From contig OX336393.1 in assembly GCA_946902985.2 (NCBI GenBank), positions 45,647,131 through 45,711,130 of the forward strand: a DNA stretch of 64,000 nucleotides. Reading direction: 5' to 3'. A model generated the notes under the pieces. The model was not told where the DNA came from. It searched no databases and saw nothing but the letters and a program-made list of their open reading frames with translations. Shown piece after piece: positions 45,379 through 56,394 of this stretch; position 1 is the stretch's first letter, and every line of letters begins with the position of its first letter. Source of the DNA: Meconema thalassinum (taxonomy: Eukaryota > Arthropoda > Insecta > Orthoptera > Tettigoniidae). A program made the translations under genes and the position numbers.

Positions 45379-45546
45379 AGATGTTACACATCAAAAAATC
45401 TGGCGTCCGAGCGCTTTGTAAGCTTACGCTGGGCAACCCGTTAAAAATATCTAAATACTATGAGTGTAAGAATTGTTCAGCATGAAAAGTTCTACAGAAA
45501 AGTTCGCGAGAGCATATGTCTATCTTCAATACATCGCCCACTATAA

Positions 45547-48288
45547 TAGTCCAGGTGACAGGTAGTTCAATAAGGAATTAATTAGTGGAAAGCTGGAAAT
45601 TGCTTTAATTGCTTTATTTGGACCCAGATATTACTCTCCCAAGTTTTCCCCCTCGAGCGGTCGGCGTTGGCCCTTCTGGCCCTAAGAAGGTACCATTTTC
45701 GATTTATTTTTTTGCAAATATCTCCCATAACATCTACTTTATCAACAAATTACCTATTATAAAAATAATCTAGAGTAAATTTACTACAAAAATGTTCTTT
45801 ACCTTTTGTCTCTAATGTGAACCGTTACAATGCTACGACCATTCAAAGTGGAGCCCTTTTTGATTCTTGCGGAAAATCTATGGAAATGATATGCCATATC
45901 AAAGTTTCTTCATGTTATAAATATTTGTCAGCATTCCAGGTGCACAAGCTGTTAACTTGTTATAAGTATAACAGCTTTTCTATGTAAACAGCTGTGGCGA
46001 AGTACCTACCATTAGTATTATTATTGCGTAGTATTGACATAAAATCACTCTTTTCCGCACCACCTGGCGGTAGAGTAAATGGCACGTTTCTTTTAAAGTG
46101 ATGTCCCCAGGAGGCCTAATCCAGAGATCAAATGTCAACGTTAGTCGATTTTAAACCGTTTTGATGAAGGCTGGCAGTCTTAATCGTCTGCCTCAACTTC
46201 TCCATCATCGCTTTCATCGTCTGTATCGGTTCATTTGTCCGACGTCACAGGGTGCTCAAGATTAACATCGATGTCTCCGTCACAATCATCCATACTGTAT
46301 CATCTTCCTCGGCAGCATTTGTACATGACCGTCCTATACAATTCATACAGATTCTGGAGCATCGGAGGCCCGTTTTCCTGCAACCACACGCTGCGTTACA
46401 TCCTTTCGAACATTTGCAGGACACTGTGTTAAGAAGCGTTTGTGGCGCCGGATCCCACGTCGTAGGTATGGGAGCCAAACCACATTGAGAATTTTTTAGC
46501 CCCAATCCAGCGGATTTGTATAATTTCCATACCATGTTTGGATTTGATGGTATGTTCTTAAAGAGTGCTCACGTGCCGCTGATTCTGTGGGAGGTAAGGT
46601 TTCGAGATTAAATCGATGTTTGCTTAGAGATTTTGCAAACAGTTGGAACCGCAACTCAGGGTATTTCCCGTGGTTTTGTTGTCATAAAGCCCAGCCAAAA
46701 CCAACTGGCCCGCTTTGTCAATTTCATCGGCGTTTGCGTTCACGTCTCGGAAAACCCTAACAGCTGTTTGCAGTTCCTTATTACTCTTCAGCAGTGTTAC
46801 GAATTTCATTTTGCCCTGCCTGTGAAACGAAGACGTTATATCGCACCCACTAAACGCATGCAAAAGAAGGACGTTTTCTTGCACACACGGCGGGAGATTG
46901 AAACTTGTTGTGCAAAATAGTTTTTGTTTGGTTGAACCTTTGCCGGGTTTCATAAAATACATTTTCGTGGAGGGTGGCACACGAGCCGCCAAGATGACCA
47001 GATATCTATATCTTCAGCCACTATAATGACCGAATTGTCTGGCCGAGATAACTCGAGTGCGGTGGTAACGATGAGCTCATCGGTATCTTCTGGAGCTTGT
47101 CTGGTTTCGATTCCTTCGCTTTCGAATTTGACGAGCAACAGGTCGATCAATCTTCGTTTGTGTCATTAGACAAAAATTTTGCTTGTGGCATAGGTGCCGT
47201 CATGGACTCATAAAAAAACAAACAAACAAAATTTGCAGCATTATGCTTGTGCGATCGTCGAAGACGTTCAGCCGACTTGGTACTGCGAGCTGCTGGGTCG
47301 TCAGGATACCCATCGAAAATAATGACACTGTTTTTGAAGTATCTTTTAACGTAATTCACGTATTTGGCACTAATGTCGACTAAAGTATCGGTTTGGTGCC
47401 AAATTACACGGTGCAGAAGATATCCTCCATCGAAAACATGATGTAGGTCCTCAAATGTGGGTTCATCGGTAACAGGATGGATTCATTTATAGAACACAGA
47501 CGTTTGTGTCTTACGCATTGCCGCTTCATCAAAGATCACAACCGGATACGGAGCTAGTTCAAACTTGAAATATTGTTTCAATTGTGCATCGGATTTCTTT
47601 GCAAGGCAAACGCGGTGGAAAAGCATAAAAGGATCAACAGGAATATCCGTGTTGCGGATTTTTATTTTCGAATTTACCGCGCGGAGAGGCATCACCAGAC
47701 TGTGGTGGCCAGCTGTATGGGAGGCCGAGCGCGGCAAGCCAGCTGCGTCTGTACACATTGTTGCCAACGCCCTCGGTGAGAAAGTAATGACGTCTGCTTG
47801 AAAAAAGTACTGAATCAGAACTGAATGTACTTACTGACCATTTTTTATATTGATACTTGTAACAAGTTAACAGCTTGTGCACCTGGAATGCTGACAAATA
47901 TTTATAACATGAAGAAACTTTGATATGGCATATCATTTCCATAGATTTCCCGCAAGAATCAAAAAGGGCTCCACTTTGAATGGTCGTAGCATTGTAACGG
48001 TTCACATTAGAGACAAAAGGTACGGAACATTTTTGTAGTAAATTTACTCTAGATTATTTGTTATAATGGGTATTTTGTTGATGAAGTTGATGGTATGGGA
48101 GATATTTGCAAAAAAAAACAACCGAAAAAGGGTACCTTCTTAGGGCCAGAAGGGCCAACGCCGACTTCGCTCGAGGGGGAAAACTTGGGAGAGTAATATC
48201 TGGGTCCAAATAAAGCGATTAAAGCAATTTCCAGCTTTCCACTAATTAATTCCTTATTGAGGCTTTTTTTTCGACCTGTCGCCTGGCC
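45547..48288 (-). mobile_element. 2.74-kb DNA transposon with 430-bp inverted repeats
   Basis: The ends read TAGTCCAGGTGACAGG and, inverted, GGCCAGGCGACAGG. Inverted repeats span about 45547-45980 and 47853-48288. The 5-bp TATAA flanks it (45542-45546 and 48289-48293). Removing the insert and one TATAA gives the CCCACTATAAGTG found undisturbed in Helitron copy A. The interior encodes a decayed protein on the minus strand (46245-47770). I do not recognise the superfamily with certainty. Confidence 0.82.
46245..47770 (-). pseudogene. Broken transposon protein: nuclease-like core plus Cys-rich tail
   Basis: Frames in order on the minus strand: 47767-47483 (VMPLRAVNSKIKIRN, then FELAPYPVVIFDEAAMRKT); 47359-47147 (NSVIIFDGYPDD and RLRRSHKH); 47150-46950 (DELIVTTALELS, then a DID residue pair, VIIVAEDIDI); 46992-46624 (VLLLHAFSGCDITSSFHRQG); and 46535-46245 with the Cys-rich CKCSKGCNAACGCRKTG. 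The conserved acidic residues and the HAFSGCD block resemble a family of metazoan proteins that I recall as having a PIN/FEN-like nuclease fold with a CXC-type Cys tail. That identity is from memory and unproven. At least four frameshifts or stops separate the pieces, so this copy is dead. The protein fills the space between the inverted repeats, which makes it the candidate transposase. Confidence 0.6.
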
Positions 48289-48711
48289 TATAAGTGTTTT
48301 TACGTTTTTTTTCTTCCAAACATGTCCATTCAACTACTGAGGCGACAGAGTACGAGCTAGCTAAGGGCGAGTCTAACATCTCTGTTACTGCCTAGCTAGC
48401 GGGCGAACTTATTGCCCCAGATAGAAGCCAACAGCAAACCGTCCAGTCGTGTTGAGTTAATACTCCTGAGAAGGGTGGTTGTGTTTGGAGTTTCCCTGGA
48501 AGTGTAACTCGGGTTTTCTTCATTTCGCCTGTGAAACACAGTCAAGTTAAGATTGGACGGAAGGGGGATTTGAGTTTCATTCACCTCGCCATTCCCTGGA
48601 AGTGCAACTCTCATTTCGCCTGTGAAATTTTCGTTCCGCATAATTCACAGTCAATTTAGATTGGACGGAAGGAGGATTATATTGTATTAAATTATACTGT
48701 TTGGCGTATAA

Positions 48712-49504
48712 TCTCTACTTAGTATAAAACAAAGTCCCCGATTCTTGGATGTTACGGGTAAACTTGAGAACCACTGGATGGATATCCATGCGGGTTTCAC
48801 CATTCTGTAAAGGATATCTCGAGGATGATTCCTGTAGAAAATAGTTTATTTATGATCAAAGGAAGCCGAGCAGTAACGATTTCGGTGGAAAAAAAAAACA
48901 ACAACCTGGCGTCCGAGCGCTTTGTAAGCTTACGCTGGGCAAACAGTTAATCATGTCTAAATATTATGAGTGTAAGAATTGTTCAGCATGAAAAGTTCTA
49001 CAAAAAAGTTCGCGAGAGCATATCTCTATCTTCAATACATCGCCCACTCTGAGTGTTTTTACATTTTAATTTCTTCCAACCATGTCCATTCAACTACTGA
49101 GGCGACAGTTTACGAGCTAGCTAAGGGCGAGTCTATCATCTCTGTTACAGCCTAGCTAGCGGGCGAACCAATTGCCCCAGATACAGCCAGCAGCAAACCG
49201 TTGAGTCGTGGTGAGTTAAGACTTCTGAGAAGGGTGGTTGTGTTTGGAGTTTCCCTGGAAGTGAAACTCGGGTTTTCTTCATTTCGCCTGTGAACTTTTC
49301 GTTCCGCCAAATCACAGTCAGGTTAAGATTGGACGGAAGGGGGATTTGTGTCTCATGCACCGCGCCATTCTTAAATTACGTCTGACAAGAATTTGTTGCA
49401 CATGCATCTCCATGATAATATAACTAATAGCCCAGTCTGTGATTTTAACCCATCATGCCGAGACGTAATGCATTCTAACGGGCGAAGCCGGGTCGGGTTG
49501 CTAG
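48712..49504 (+). mobile_element. Non-autonomous Helitron, copy D, both ends intact
   Basis: 793 bp, starting TCTCTACTTAG after A (48711) and ending GGGTTGCTAG before T (49505), the A/T insertion pattern of Helitrons. The 3' end carries GC-rich GCGAAGCCGGGTCGGG, able to fold into the subterminal hairpin. No Rep/helicase frame. It lies next to the fading 3' part of copy C. Confidence 0.85.
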
Positions 49505-49569
49505 TTATATTATAATATGTTTATTGTTGTGCGTATCTTTGCAAGCGTAGTCTAAATATTATAAAATAT

Positions 49570-50340
49570 TCTTATATATAAAAGTGGAAATGTATATTTG
49601 TCCGAAGTTAATGGACTCCAACAACGTTTAAGCGATTGCATTGAAATTTTGTGGAGTTTTAGTGCACACCCAAAGGAAGGATTTTGGCAACAATAATTCT
49701 AAATAGCCCTTTCCATTCCCTTCATTTAGGCCCTTTGGCACAAAAATACTCAGTTTCACAGGGCTCAAATCTACACCGTTTCACCGATCTGAACCGAATT
49801 TTACGTACTTACCATTTGGAACAAGACGAGTAACACTATCTACTTGAAATTTCGGACATCCCTCTCCATTCCCTTCATTTAGGCCCCTTGGCAAAAATAC
49901 TGAATTTGCATACCCCACAAGCTTTATAATTTCATTTCAGGGCGTCATCACGGGCATGGGGACTTACAGCATTGGTGAGGATACATTATTTGCAGTATGA
50001 GCGGAGTAAATCTTATTTTCCTTGCTTCTATGCATACTTTATTTGATTTTTCTGTTTGGCCGACAGAATCAATACCATCTTTTAGTGTCTTTTTTTACAG
50101 GTGGTGGCACTGTTCGTACGGAAGTTCTTGACACTGGCGTCTATATATTTAACAGTCTGTTATTCCTTCATCCAAATATTATCTCTTACAGGGACAATAT
50201 GAAAGCAGAATGGGGCCTCGAGATATGATATTGCCATGGTAACTTTCATCAATTTCGCAGACCGGGAATAGTTTTCTGGCAATAACTCGAAAAGCGTTCG
50301 TTTTAGGGCCTTAAAACGTGGGGTTCCGAGCAAATCGACA
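49570..50340 (+). mobile_element. Helitron-like fragment, second family
   Basis: TCTTATATATAAAAGTGGAA is the usual start of arthropod Helitrons. Interior strings (GGCATGGGGACTTACAGCA, GGGCCTTAAAACGTGG, TTTTCTGGCAATAACTCG) match the elements at 59.1-60.9 kb. No helicase frame. The 3' end is not found, and a SINE begins just downstream. Confidence 0.6.
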
Positions 50341-50384
50341 AGTCTCATCCAATCCCTGTCCTGTTCTTATATTCTATGACCAAG

Positions 50385-50530
50385 GTCGCGGGTTCAAACC
50401 CGGCCGAAGTCGTCGGATTTTTTAAGAGCGTTAAAAATCCCTCACTATGCCTTCCTTCGGAGAAGTACAACCGGCGATCCCATGTCATAGATTGATGGCA
50501 TGAAAATGAACCTGCCACTAACAACACTTC
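50385..50530 (+). mobile_element. tRNA-derived SINE, family 1, 5'-truncated
   Basis: B box CGCGGGTTCAAACCCGGCCG, then AAGTCGTCGGATTTTTTAAG and the same body as 25430-25640 to TGGCATG. The A box is missing. Confidence 0.8.
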
Positions 50531-50689
50531 TGTGAAGCCAAAATTTGTAGGTAAGAATTGATAATGCTCTATTAGTTCCAACGTTCGACGCCTGGTGCTA
50601 ACTGCGATGCCATCTAGTATATTATAAATCGCCCCCATCACTATATACGGGATTGAACTCATATGGGACAAACTAAAAATCAGTGACCT

Positions 50690-51075
50690 GGTAAAGTTAG
50701 CAAACGTGAAATCGAGATATATCAAAACGGCCATAGGAGCAAGCAAACAGAATGGCATATATCCTAGCAGGAGAAACGTTCTTCCTAGAATACAAAAGGC
50801 TCAAGGAATCTTACAGGCTCGTGCAAAGAAGTGACAGAAATAAGGAAACAAGGAGAAAGAGATAGATACCGAGTTCTTCTGAACGGACGCCGTGATAAAT
50901 AGACAATGGATCAACAGGAATCAAACAGGACTCGCGATCGACGGATTGCGACATATGTGTGTAAATACGAAATGTCATCGAGCCAATGAACAGGGTTTGT
51001 GCAAAACATGTGGCAAAAAGTGTGAGCTTTACCACTTCAATCAGTGCAAAGACAGGACATGGTCTTTAAATTAAC
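50690..51075 (+). pseudogene. LINE C-terminal fragment
   Basis: The + strand reads LVKLANVKSRYIKTAIGAS with frame breaks, then GLRHMCVNTKCHRANEQGLC, TCGKKCELYHFNQCK. The first part resembles the RVKATYLKRALG-type segment of LINE polyproteins, and the second the terminal Cys/His segment also seen at 29090-29655. Short and decayed. Confidence 0.5.
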
Positions 51076-51505
51076 TTATAAAACCAATTCGAGTGCAAAT
51101 TTGACTGTATTAATATATATTGTAAACCCATTCCTGGCAGCACAATAAACTTATTATTTATATTACAAAGTAAGATGTGTGTGTATCCGAGTAACCTAAA
51201 ACTGTTTATAATCAAACATAATACTGGCATATTGTTGTAGCTTTTGGGGCTCCAACTGTGTGTAAAGGGGTGTTATCTGTATTTGGGGGTCCTAGCTGAA
51301 TTTTATTTAAAGAGTGGACGATACGTTCGTGTCACCCGTGGCGAGGTAGGCTTACCTGGCAGCTCAACTAAGTATCAAAGGGTGAGAGCTCGGGACACTT
51401 GGCTTTTCTGATTTTGTTCGGGGGTTGGAAAGCTAATAATCGCTAGCTATTATAAAGTGTCAATTCTCTACTGGAATGAGACAGACTAGAGTGTGAGAAA
51501 TAGAC

Positions 51506-52356
51506 TAGCGCTTAGAGACAGCCCAGCGGGGCTAACGAAGTGACCCGAATACTCACGACCGCAACCGATCATCCATCCCCCTTCACGCTCTTTTGACACG
51601 CACCACGAAGGCAGTGCACTCACCGAGACAGACCAGCGCAGCGGGGCAAACCGAACGCATCCGAAACTTCAAAACCTAGACCGATCATTAGGGCTAGGAT
51701 TTTTATATAAATACATATTCCTTCCCTTTGCTTATACATAACTAAACATGATAAATGTCCATGAATTCGAACCTTAGCTATCACCTAATTATATTTTATT
51801 GTTACATATTTTCCATATTTTTACATAATGACATTTGTTTGAGATATTTCTCCTTTAAAATTAATATTCTGCGTTTTTACTTCACATATTTGATCAAAAT
51901 GACATTTATTTAAAGCTAACTTTACTTCATTTATTTAAAATTACATATTCTGTCTCTTACTGTAAACGACAAATATTTTTCCGCAAGTGAATTATATTTG
52001 TTCACTAGAAACTCAGGTACATGAAATGGATTTTCCAAGCAATTCATAAGCTGTTGAGAAAGGGCCAGGGAAGATATTAGTGGAGATAAGGGGACGGACA
52101 CCCTGCCGGAGACTCAGCGGCTGGACTTTAGTTTATTTCAGTTGTCAAGTGAGTGCCTGAGACTCTAAGAATTAACGCACAGAAAAACAAATCAAGCGAT
52201 TATTCACAGAACAAATAACCCGTCGATAAACGAAAGAAAAATGGCAGCCCAAGGATCATGCCCTGCTTGGTCTGTCTGGAAGAGATTGGCTGATCGGTTA
52301 TATTCGTGAGCATTCGGGTCACTTCGTTAGCCCCGCTGGGCTGTCTCTAAGCGCTA
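51506..52356. mobile_element. 851-bp non-autonomous inverted-repeat element
   Basis: TAGCGCTTAGAGACAGCCCA begins both ends, and the inverted repeats extend about 45 bp at near identity and further with divergence. Flanks GTGAGAAATA (left) and GTGAGAATA (right) look like an 8-9 bp target duplication, partly overlapping the ends. No frame inside. The superfamily is uncertain; the duplication length would suit hAT or P-like elements. Confidence 0.75.
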
Positions 52357-53364
52357 GTGAGAATAGGTGATACAAGCAAGACCTGCTGCGCTACGGATAT
52401 GCTGAGCAGGTTGTCCTTGACATTGGCAGTGCTAACTGCTGGTTTGTGAAGTTATGCTAGCAGTCGGTCAATTGTGCTAATACAGGAGGATTGTGGGCAA
52501 TGTGTGTAGGCAATCAAAAAGGATCTTAAGCACTCAATAAAATAAATAAAGACTCAATTGTAAGGAAAGATGCAAGATTTAATAAACTTGCTAGCAATGC
52601 ACCAACTGGTCTTCACTATTTGGTGAAGAACAGTTTATAGAAATAATGTGCGAATGATTACAAAGTTACTTTAGAGGGTTGGTCAGAGGAAGGATTAAGC
52701 CATGGGAAATATATCCCGGATACACTTGCTTGAGGATGACGAACGTAGCCTCCAGCTGCAAGCGTGGTGAATGCGGCAAGACATACCTCTGTCCTTTTGT
52801 GGGAGGATTATTTTATAGAGGTGTCAGCTGCTGATTCAGCTATTGCCAAATGTTGTGGGGTTTGAAGCCATTAAAGGTGCTGGGACGTCCTCATAAGACC
52901 GGGCAGCGCTTAGTTTGAATGGGTTATGGTCCACGCGTGGCGAGGGCTGTTCCACGGTCATAGATAGTTGTAGACCCACCTCATTCAGTAACATACATCT
53001 TATCTAGGTTGGCAACAACCCCCATAAACACATCGCACTGACTCCGCACAGCACATATGAACAGGGGGGAGAAAAGGGAAAAACCAGTGTCGTTAAGATA
53101 ACAGCCCATCTCAGTCGACCACACCTGAAGTTACAGTGAACACGAAAACTGCGCGTAGCTCCAGCAAGGAAGACAACCTGATAAGTATTTAGCCTGTAAT
53201 ATTACAGTTTAACCATAGCTGAATTTTACAATCATATAATCACTCCAAATTACAAACTCCGGATATCTATCACCATTTAGCATTTCACCTAACATCATAT
53301 ATACTGCATTTAGCATACACCGACAGTTGCAGTACCAATACTACAACTAAATAATTGTGAAAAT
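52357..53364. other. Unassigned
   Basis: No named repeat or frame. An A/T block occurs near 52540. Confidence 0.4.
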
Positions 53365-53490
53365 GAAAATCGACAGCCTGCTTCCAGTCTCCGACCGGGT
53401 CAGGAATGGAATGAATGAAGCCCCCATCTAGCGGCGAGGATATGAAATGTACCTGCTGCCGAGGCCTGACGCACTCGTCTGGGGCATTTC
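53365..53490 (-). mobile_element. SINE family 3, 3' fragment
   Basis: GACAGCCTGCTTCCAGTCTC, GGGTCAGGAATGGAATGAAT and CCGAGGCCTGACGCACTCG match the body of 29206-29534. The tRNA-like head is absent. Confidence 0.8.
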
Positions 53491-53578
53491 ATCTGTCATT
53501 CATTTACTAAATAATTGTACATATTGTAAATATTTTCTCCTGTATTTTCAAACATAGATTTTATAGCCTAAGTGTAAT

Positions 53579-53619
53579 GGATCTGATGATGATCGCTTGA
53601 CGATCGAAACTGGTCATTC
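53579..53619 (+). ncRNA. Hammerhead-ribozyme-like motif
   Basis: GGAT, then CTGATGA (53583-53589), T, stem II GATCG-CTTGA-CGATC, GAAAC (53606-53610), a tiny stem III, cleavage triplet GTC (53613-53615) and ATTC. ATTC can pair with the GGAT before the core (one G-T wobble) as stem I. All conserved core positions are present. Such one-pair stem III hammerheads occur in Penelope-like retroelement terminal repeats. No Penelope reverse transcriptase was seen near it. Confidence 0.5.
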
Positions 53620-53915
53620 TAGTGTATTTATTAATCTCATGGAATTTATTTCAGGATTAGGGCATAACCCTGCTCTTTTGGGTACATTTGTGTTGACCGA
53701 CTGAAAAGCACTAGTTTAGTGCAAGTGGTCAGAGTGTAGCAATTATGTCGTAATGGCTTGCTACCTGTTGTGGACTTTGTTATAGAAATGGTGAAGTATT
53801 ATCAGTTCTGAGTACAAGATAAGGGGTGAAATGAGCGAATTAGCAGGGAAATAGGGGGCGGTTGTATAGATGCTGTAGGTGTAATTATAGATGTGTCTGT
53901 AGGATAAATTGTAGA

Positions 53916-54480
53916 CTAGCGTTACCCGTCGCGGCTTTTCCCGCGATTATTCTAGTTGTAAAGAGTACACTTAGCAAAATCCCAATCATGAATGCTATGA
54001 CTGATTTATCCTTGGTATGAATAATCAGACTTGATCAATTCAGCTACTGGTGCAGTGGTTAGGGGTTTGTCATTCCTTCATAGGTATATCAGAGCTAAGT
54101 TAGTTTTCTGGGAATATCACAGACACTGTTAATTTAAGGGCCTTTAAATGTGGTTTTCGGAGACCCTTTATAGTCGGGTGAAAAATATATTTCGTATCAC
54201 ACTCACACGTGAAAATTGCGTGAATAAATTCTAGAGTGCCCCTTGACCTCCTTAAGCGCATTATACTGTATGTATTGATGAATTTTACAGCTTAATTTGA
54301 TTCAGTGATAACCTTATTACCGTCTGGAAACTTTCACAGTAATGTAATAATTGGAATTGCATTGCGCCTTACAGAAATAGATGAACCTGTGAGATTCTGT
54401 TACCATGGTTACCGTGTTGCATTCTTTCATTATTTCATTGTAAATATACATGTTTTATGGTATTTATTTAATTGTGAGGC
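53916..54480 (-). mobile_element. Helitron 3' portion
   Basis: On the minus strand the 3' end is GAAAAGCCGCGACGGGTAAC then GCTAG followed by T, a classic insect Helitron terminus. Interior strings (GATATTCCCAGAAAACTAAC, AGGGGCACTCTAGAATTT on that strand) match the elements at 59.1-60.9 kb. The 5' end is not located. Confidence 0.75.
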
Positions 54481-54611
54481 ATTTAAAGAGTAAGTGAGTG
54501 CATTTCTCTAACGCATTGGGTTATTCTGAACCTGTAGGTACCCCATAAGTGTAGGTTGCTGTTAATGGGACCTTATTTTCGGTACAAAACTGGAATAGAA
54601 CCTTACTAGAA

Positions 54612-54690
54612 TAGTATTAGCTCAGGACAGGGAGGCATGGAGAGCTGCATCAAACCAGTCAAAAGACTGAAGACTCAAACAACAACAGAA
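54612..54690 (+). mobile_element. LINE 3' terminal scrap
   Basis: GACAGGGAGGCATGGAGAGC, CTGCATCAAACCAGTC, then AGACTGAAGACTCAAACAAC and a CAA tail. This is the usual last codons and 3' end of RTE-like elements. Confidence 0.55.
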
Positions 54691-54699
54691 TAATATAGG

Positions 54700-55250
54700 G
54701 AGGGATTATTGTAGATGTATAAAATGATGAAGCGGTGGGGGCTATGAGTAGAGATACGAGCTGATATAGGGGTGGCTGCCTTATAGTTGAAATATACCCT
54801 CTGAGGACTTTATGGAGTCTCAGGGTGTTTAACAATATGTAAAACACTCCTTAGAAAGTTATGGTTAACGGCAGCACTGACCCAGATGTCCTAACTACTG
54901 TATGTTAGGGTATTGGGAAGGACATGCCTGTGGCCTCACCCTATTGAGTGTCTCGTATTCATTGCGGTGCGCTGTTTTGGTTTAACATGACTTGTAGGCC
55001 CACCTCCTCTCCAGATGATGTCGCTGTGACATTTCTATGCTAATGGGAGTCTGGGGACGACATTAAAGATCGGCCTGAACTTAGTGGGCGAGAGGCAGTG
55101 CATCATATCCTAGTAGCCAAGGATTGATACGGCAGTGCATAATATCCAAGGAGGCAAAGACAAAGGTCGATTTACTGGCACGTTGAAGATCCCCTTTAGG
55201 GCGCGTCTCCAAAAGCCACAGCATTTAAAAGGGACGTAAAACAAATAACA
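54700..55250. other. Unassigned with a small dispersed repeat
   Basis: GGCAGTGCATCATATCCTAG at 55091 and a variant at 55131 match 40378-40430. Nothing else named. Confidence 0.4.
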
Positions 55251-55254
55251 TTAT

Positions 55255-56390
55255 TATATATTTTATGTTTGACCCTGACTATTATGTGTCAGAAAACTGT
55301 AACATTATGAGGCTCATTATAACACAATTCTTCATTATGAAACAGTTTCTCCCACCAATCAGAGCTCAAGAAACAGTTGTGTGACCAATTAGATAAGGAT
55401 ACCTTCGCGCATCCGCTCAAAATCCAACATGTCCATATAAATTACCGAAAGTGCACAGTCCATATGTTCGCGTAAATGAACTGGTGAATATGAGACAAGA
55501 AATAGCACTGTACCTTAATATCACCAAATCCAATTTCTACACAGCGCGTTGTTTTCAAACGACTTCGGTGACAGTTTTACTGAATACTGGTGCACAATCT
55601 GAACATATGGCATTGAAGCACACAGAGTGCATGCGTCGGTCGGCCAGAGAGCTTTGTAAACAGAGATATACTACCCAGCGCAGCACCCGATCACAAAATT
55701 CTAGTGACTGAACAGATATTTATGAATATTTAGGTTAAAACATATAATAAAGTTATAATTATCGTCGAATATAAACAGTCTTATGCAACTCGCCTATAAT
55801 GGTAATTAAGACACTCGTATGGAAATTATAAAACTCGCATACGTTCGTCTTATAAACATACTCGTGTCTTAATTATAGCCATTATAGGCTCGTTGCATAA
55901 TGTACTCTTTTGTTCGACCCTGGCTATTATATGTCAGAAAACTGTACTTTAATGAGGATCATTATAACACTATTTTTCATTATGAAACAGTTTCTCCCAC
56001 CAATCAGAGCTCAATAAACAGTTCTTTGACCAATTAGGTAAGGATATCATCGCGCCTGCGCTGAGTTCCAAGGCCTTCTAATTTAAGTGTCACTGCCTGG
56101 CCTAGTGTCATAGTGGGGTATCGAGGAGGCCATGGTCAAATACAAGGCATTCTCTGCTTCTCATGTGCTCTGTTGAGTACATAAAACTGGCGAAATCTCG
56201 ACAGATATTTATGAATATTTATGTTCGAACATAAAATAGTTATAATAATTATCGTCGAACATAAACAGTCGTATGCAACTCGCCTATAATGGTAATTAAG
56301 ACACTCGTATGGAAATAATAAAACTCGCATACGCTCGTATTATAAACATACTCGTGTCTTAATTATTGCTCGTTGCATAATGTACTAATA
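55255..56390. repeat. Tandem duplication of a fold-back element
   Basis: Two units, about 55255-55905 and 55906-56390, share TATTATRTGTCAGAAAACTG, GAAACAGTTTCTCCCACCAA and a tail that folds back. The tail has CGCCTATAATGGTAATTAAG then ACACTCGTATG against its inverse about 20 nt later (55789-55898 and 56276-56372). The second unit is shorter. A MITE-like fold-back is likely. No frame. Confidence 0.75.
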
Positions 56391-56394
56391 TTTG

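Larger units (their letters stand above)
41445..45393. mobile_element. 3.95-kb insertion with 15-bp inverted ends
   Basis: TGATGTGTAACATCT at 41445-41459 is repeated exactly inverted at 45379-45393, and the Helitron sequence stops and resumes around these points. The right end also has a subterminal doublet, TACCGAGTGCCAC and TACCGAGTGG. The interior is AT-rich, carries a SINE, and has no convincing frame. The longest (44735-45421) runs out into the Helitron. Superfamily unknown. A clear target duplication was not found, and about 15 bp of extra sequence lies outside the left repeat. Confidence 0.5.
41227..48680 (+). mobile_element. Helitron copy C, split by two insertions
   Basis: The 5' end TCTCTACTTAG follows an A at 41226. 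Helitron text runs to about 41430, resumes at about 45394 (CTGGCGTCCGAGCGCTTTGT), stops at 45546, resumes at 48289 and fades at about 48680. The removed blocks are the 3.95-kb and 2.74-kb insertions listed separately. Comparison with copies A and D fixes the order. The 3' terminus is lost or diverged. Confidence 0.75.

Noticed and set aside
44735..45421. 228-codon open frame
   Set aside because: It runs across the inverted end into Helitron sequence and shows no domain, so it is a chance frame.
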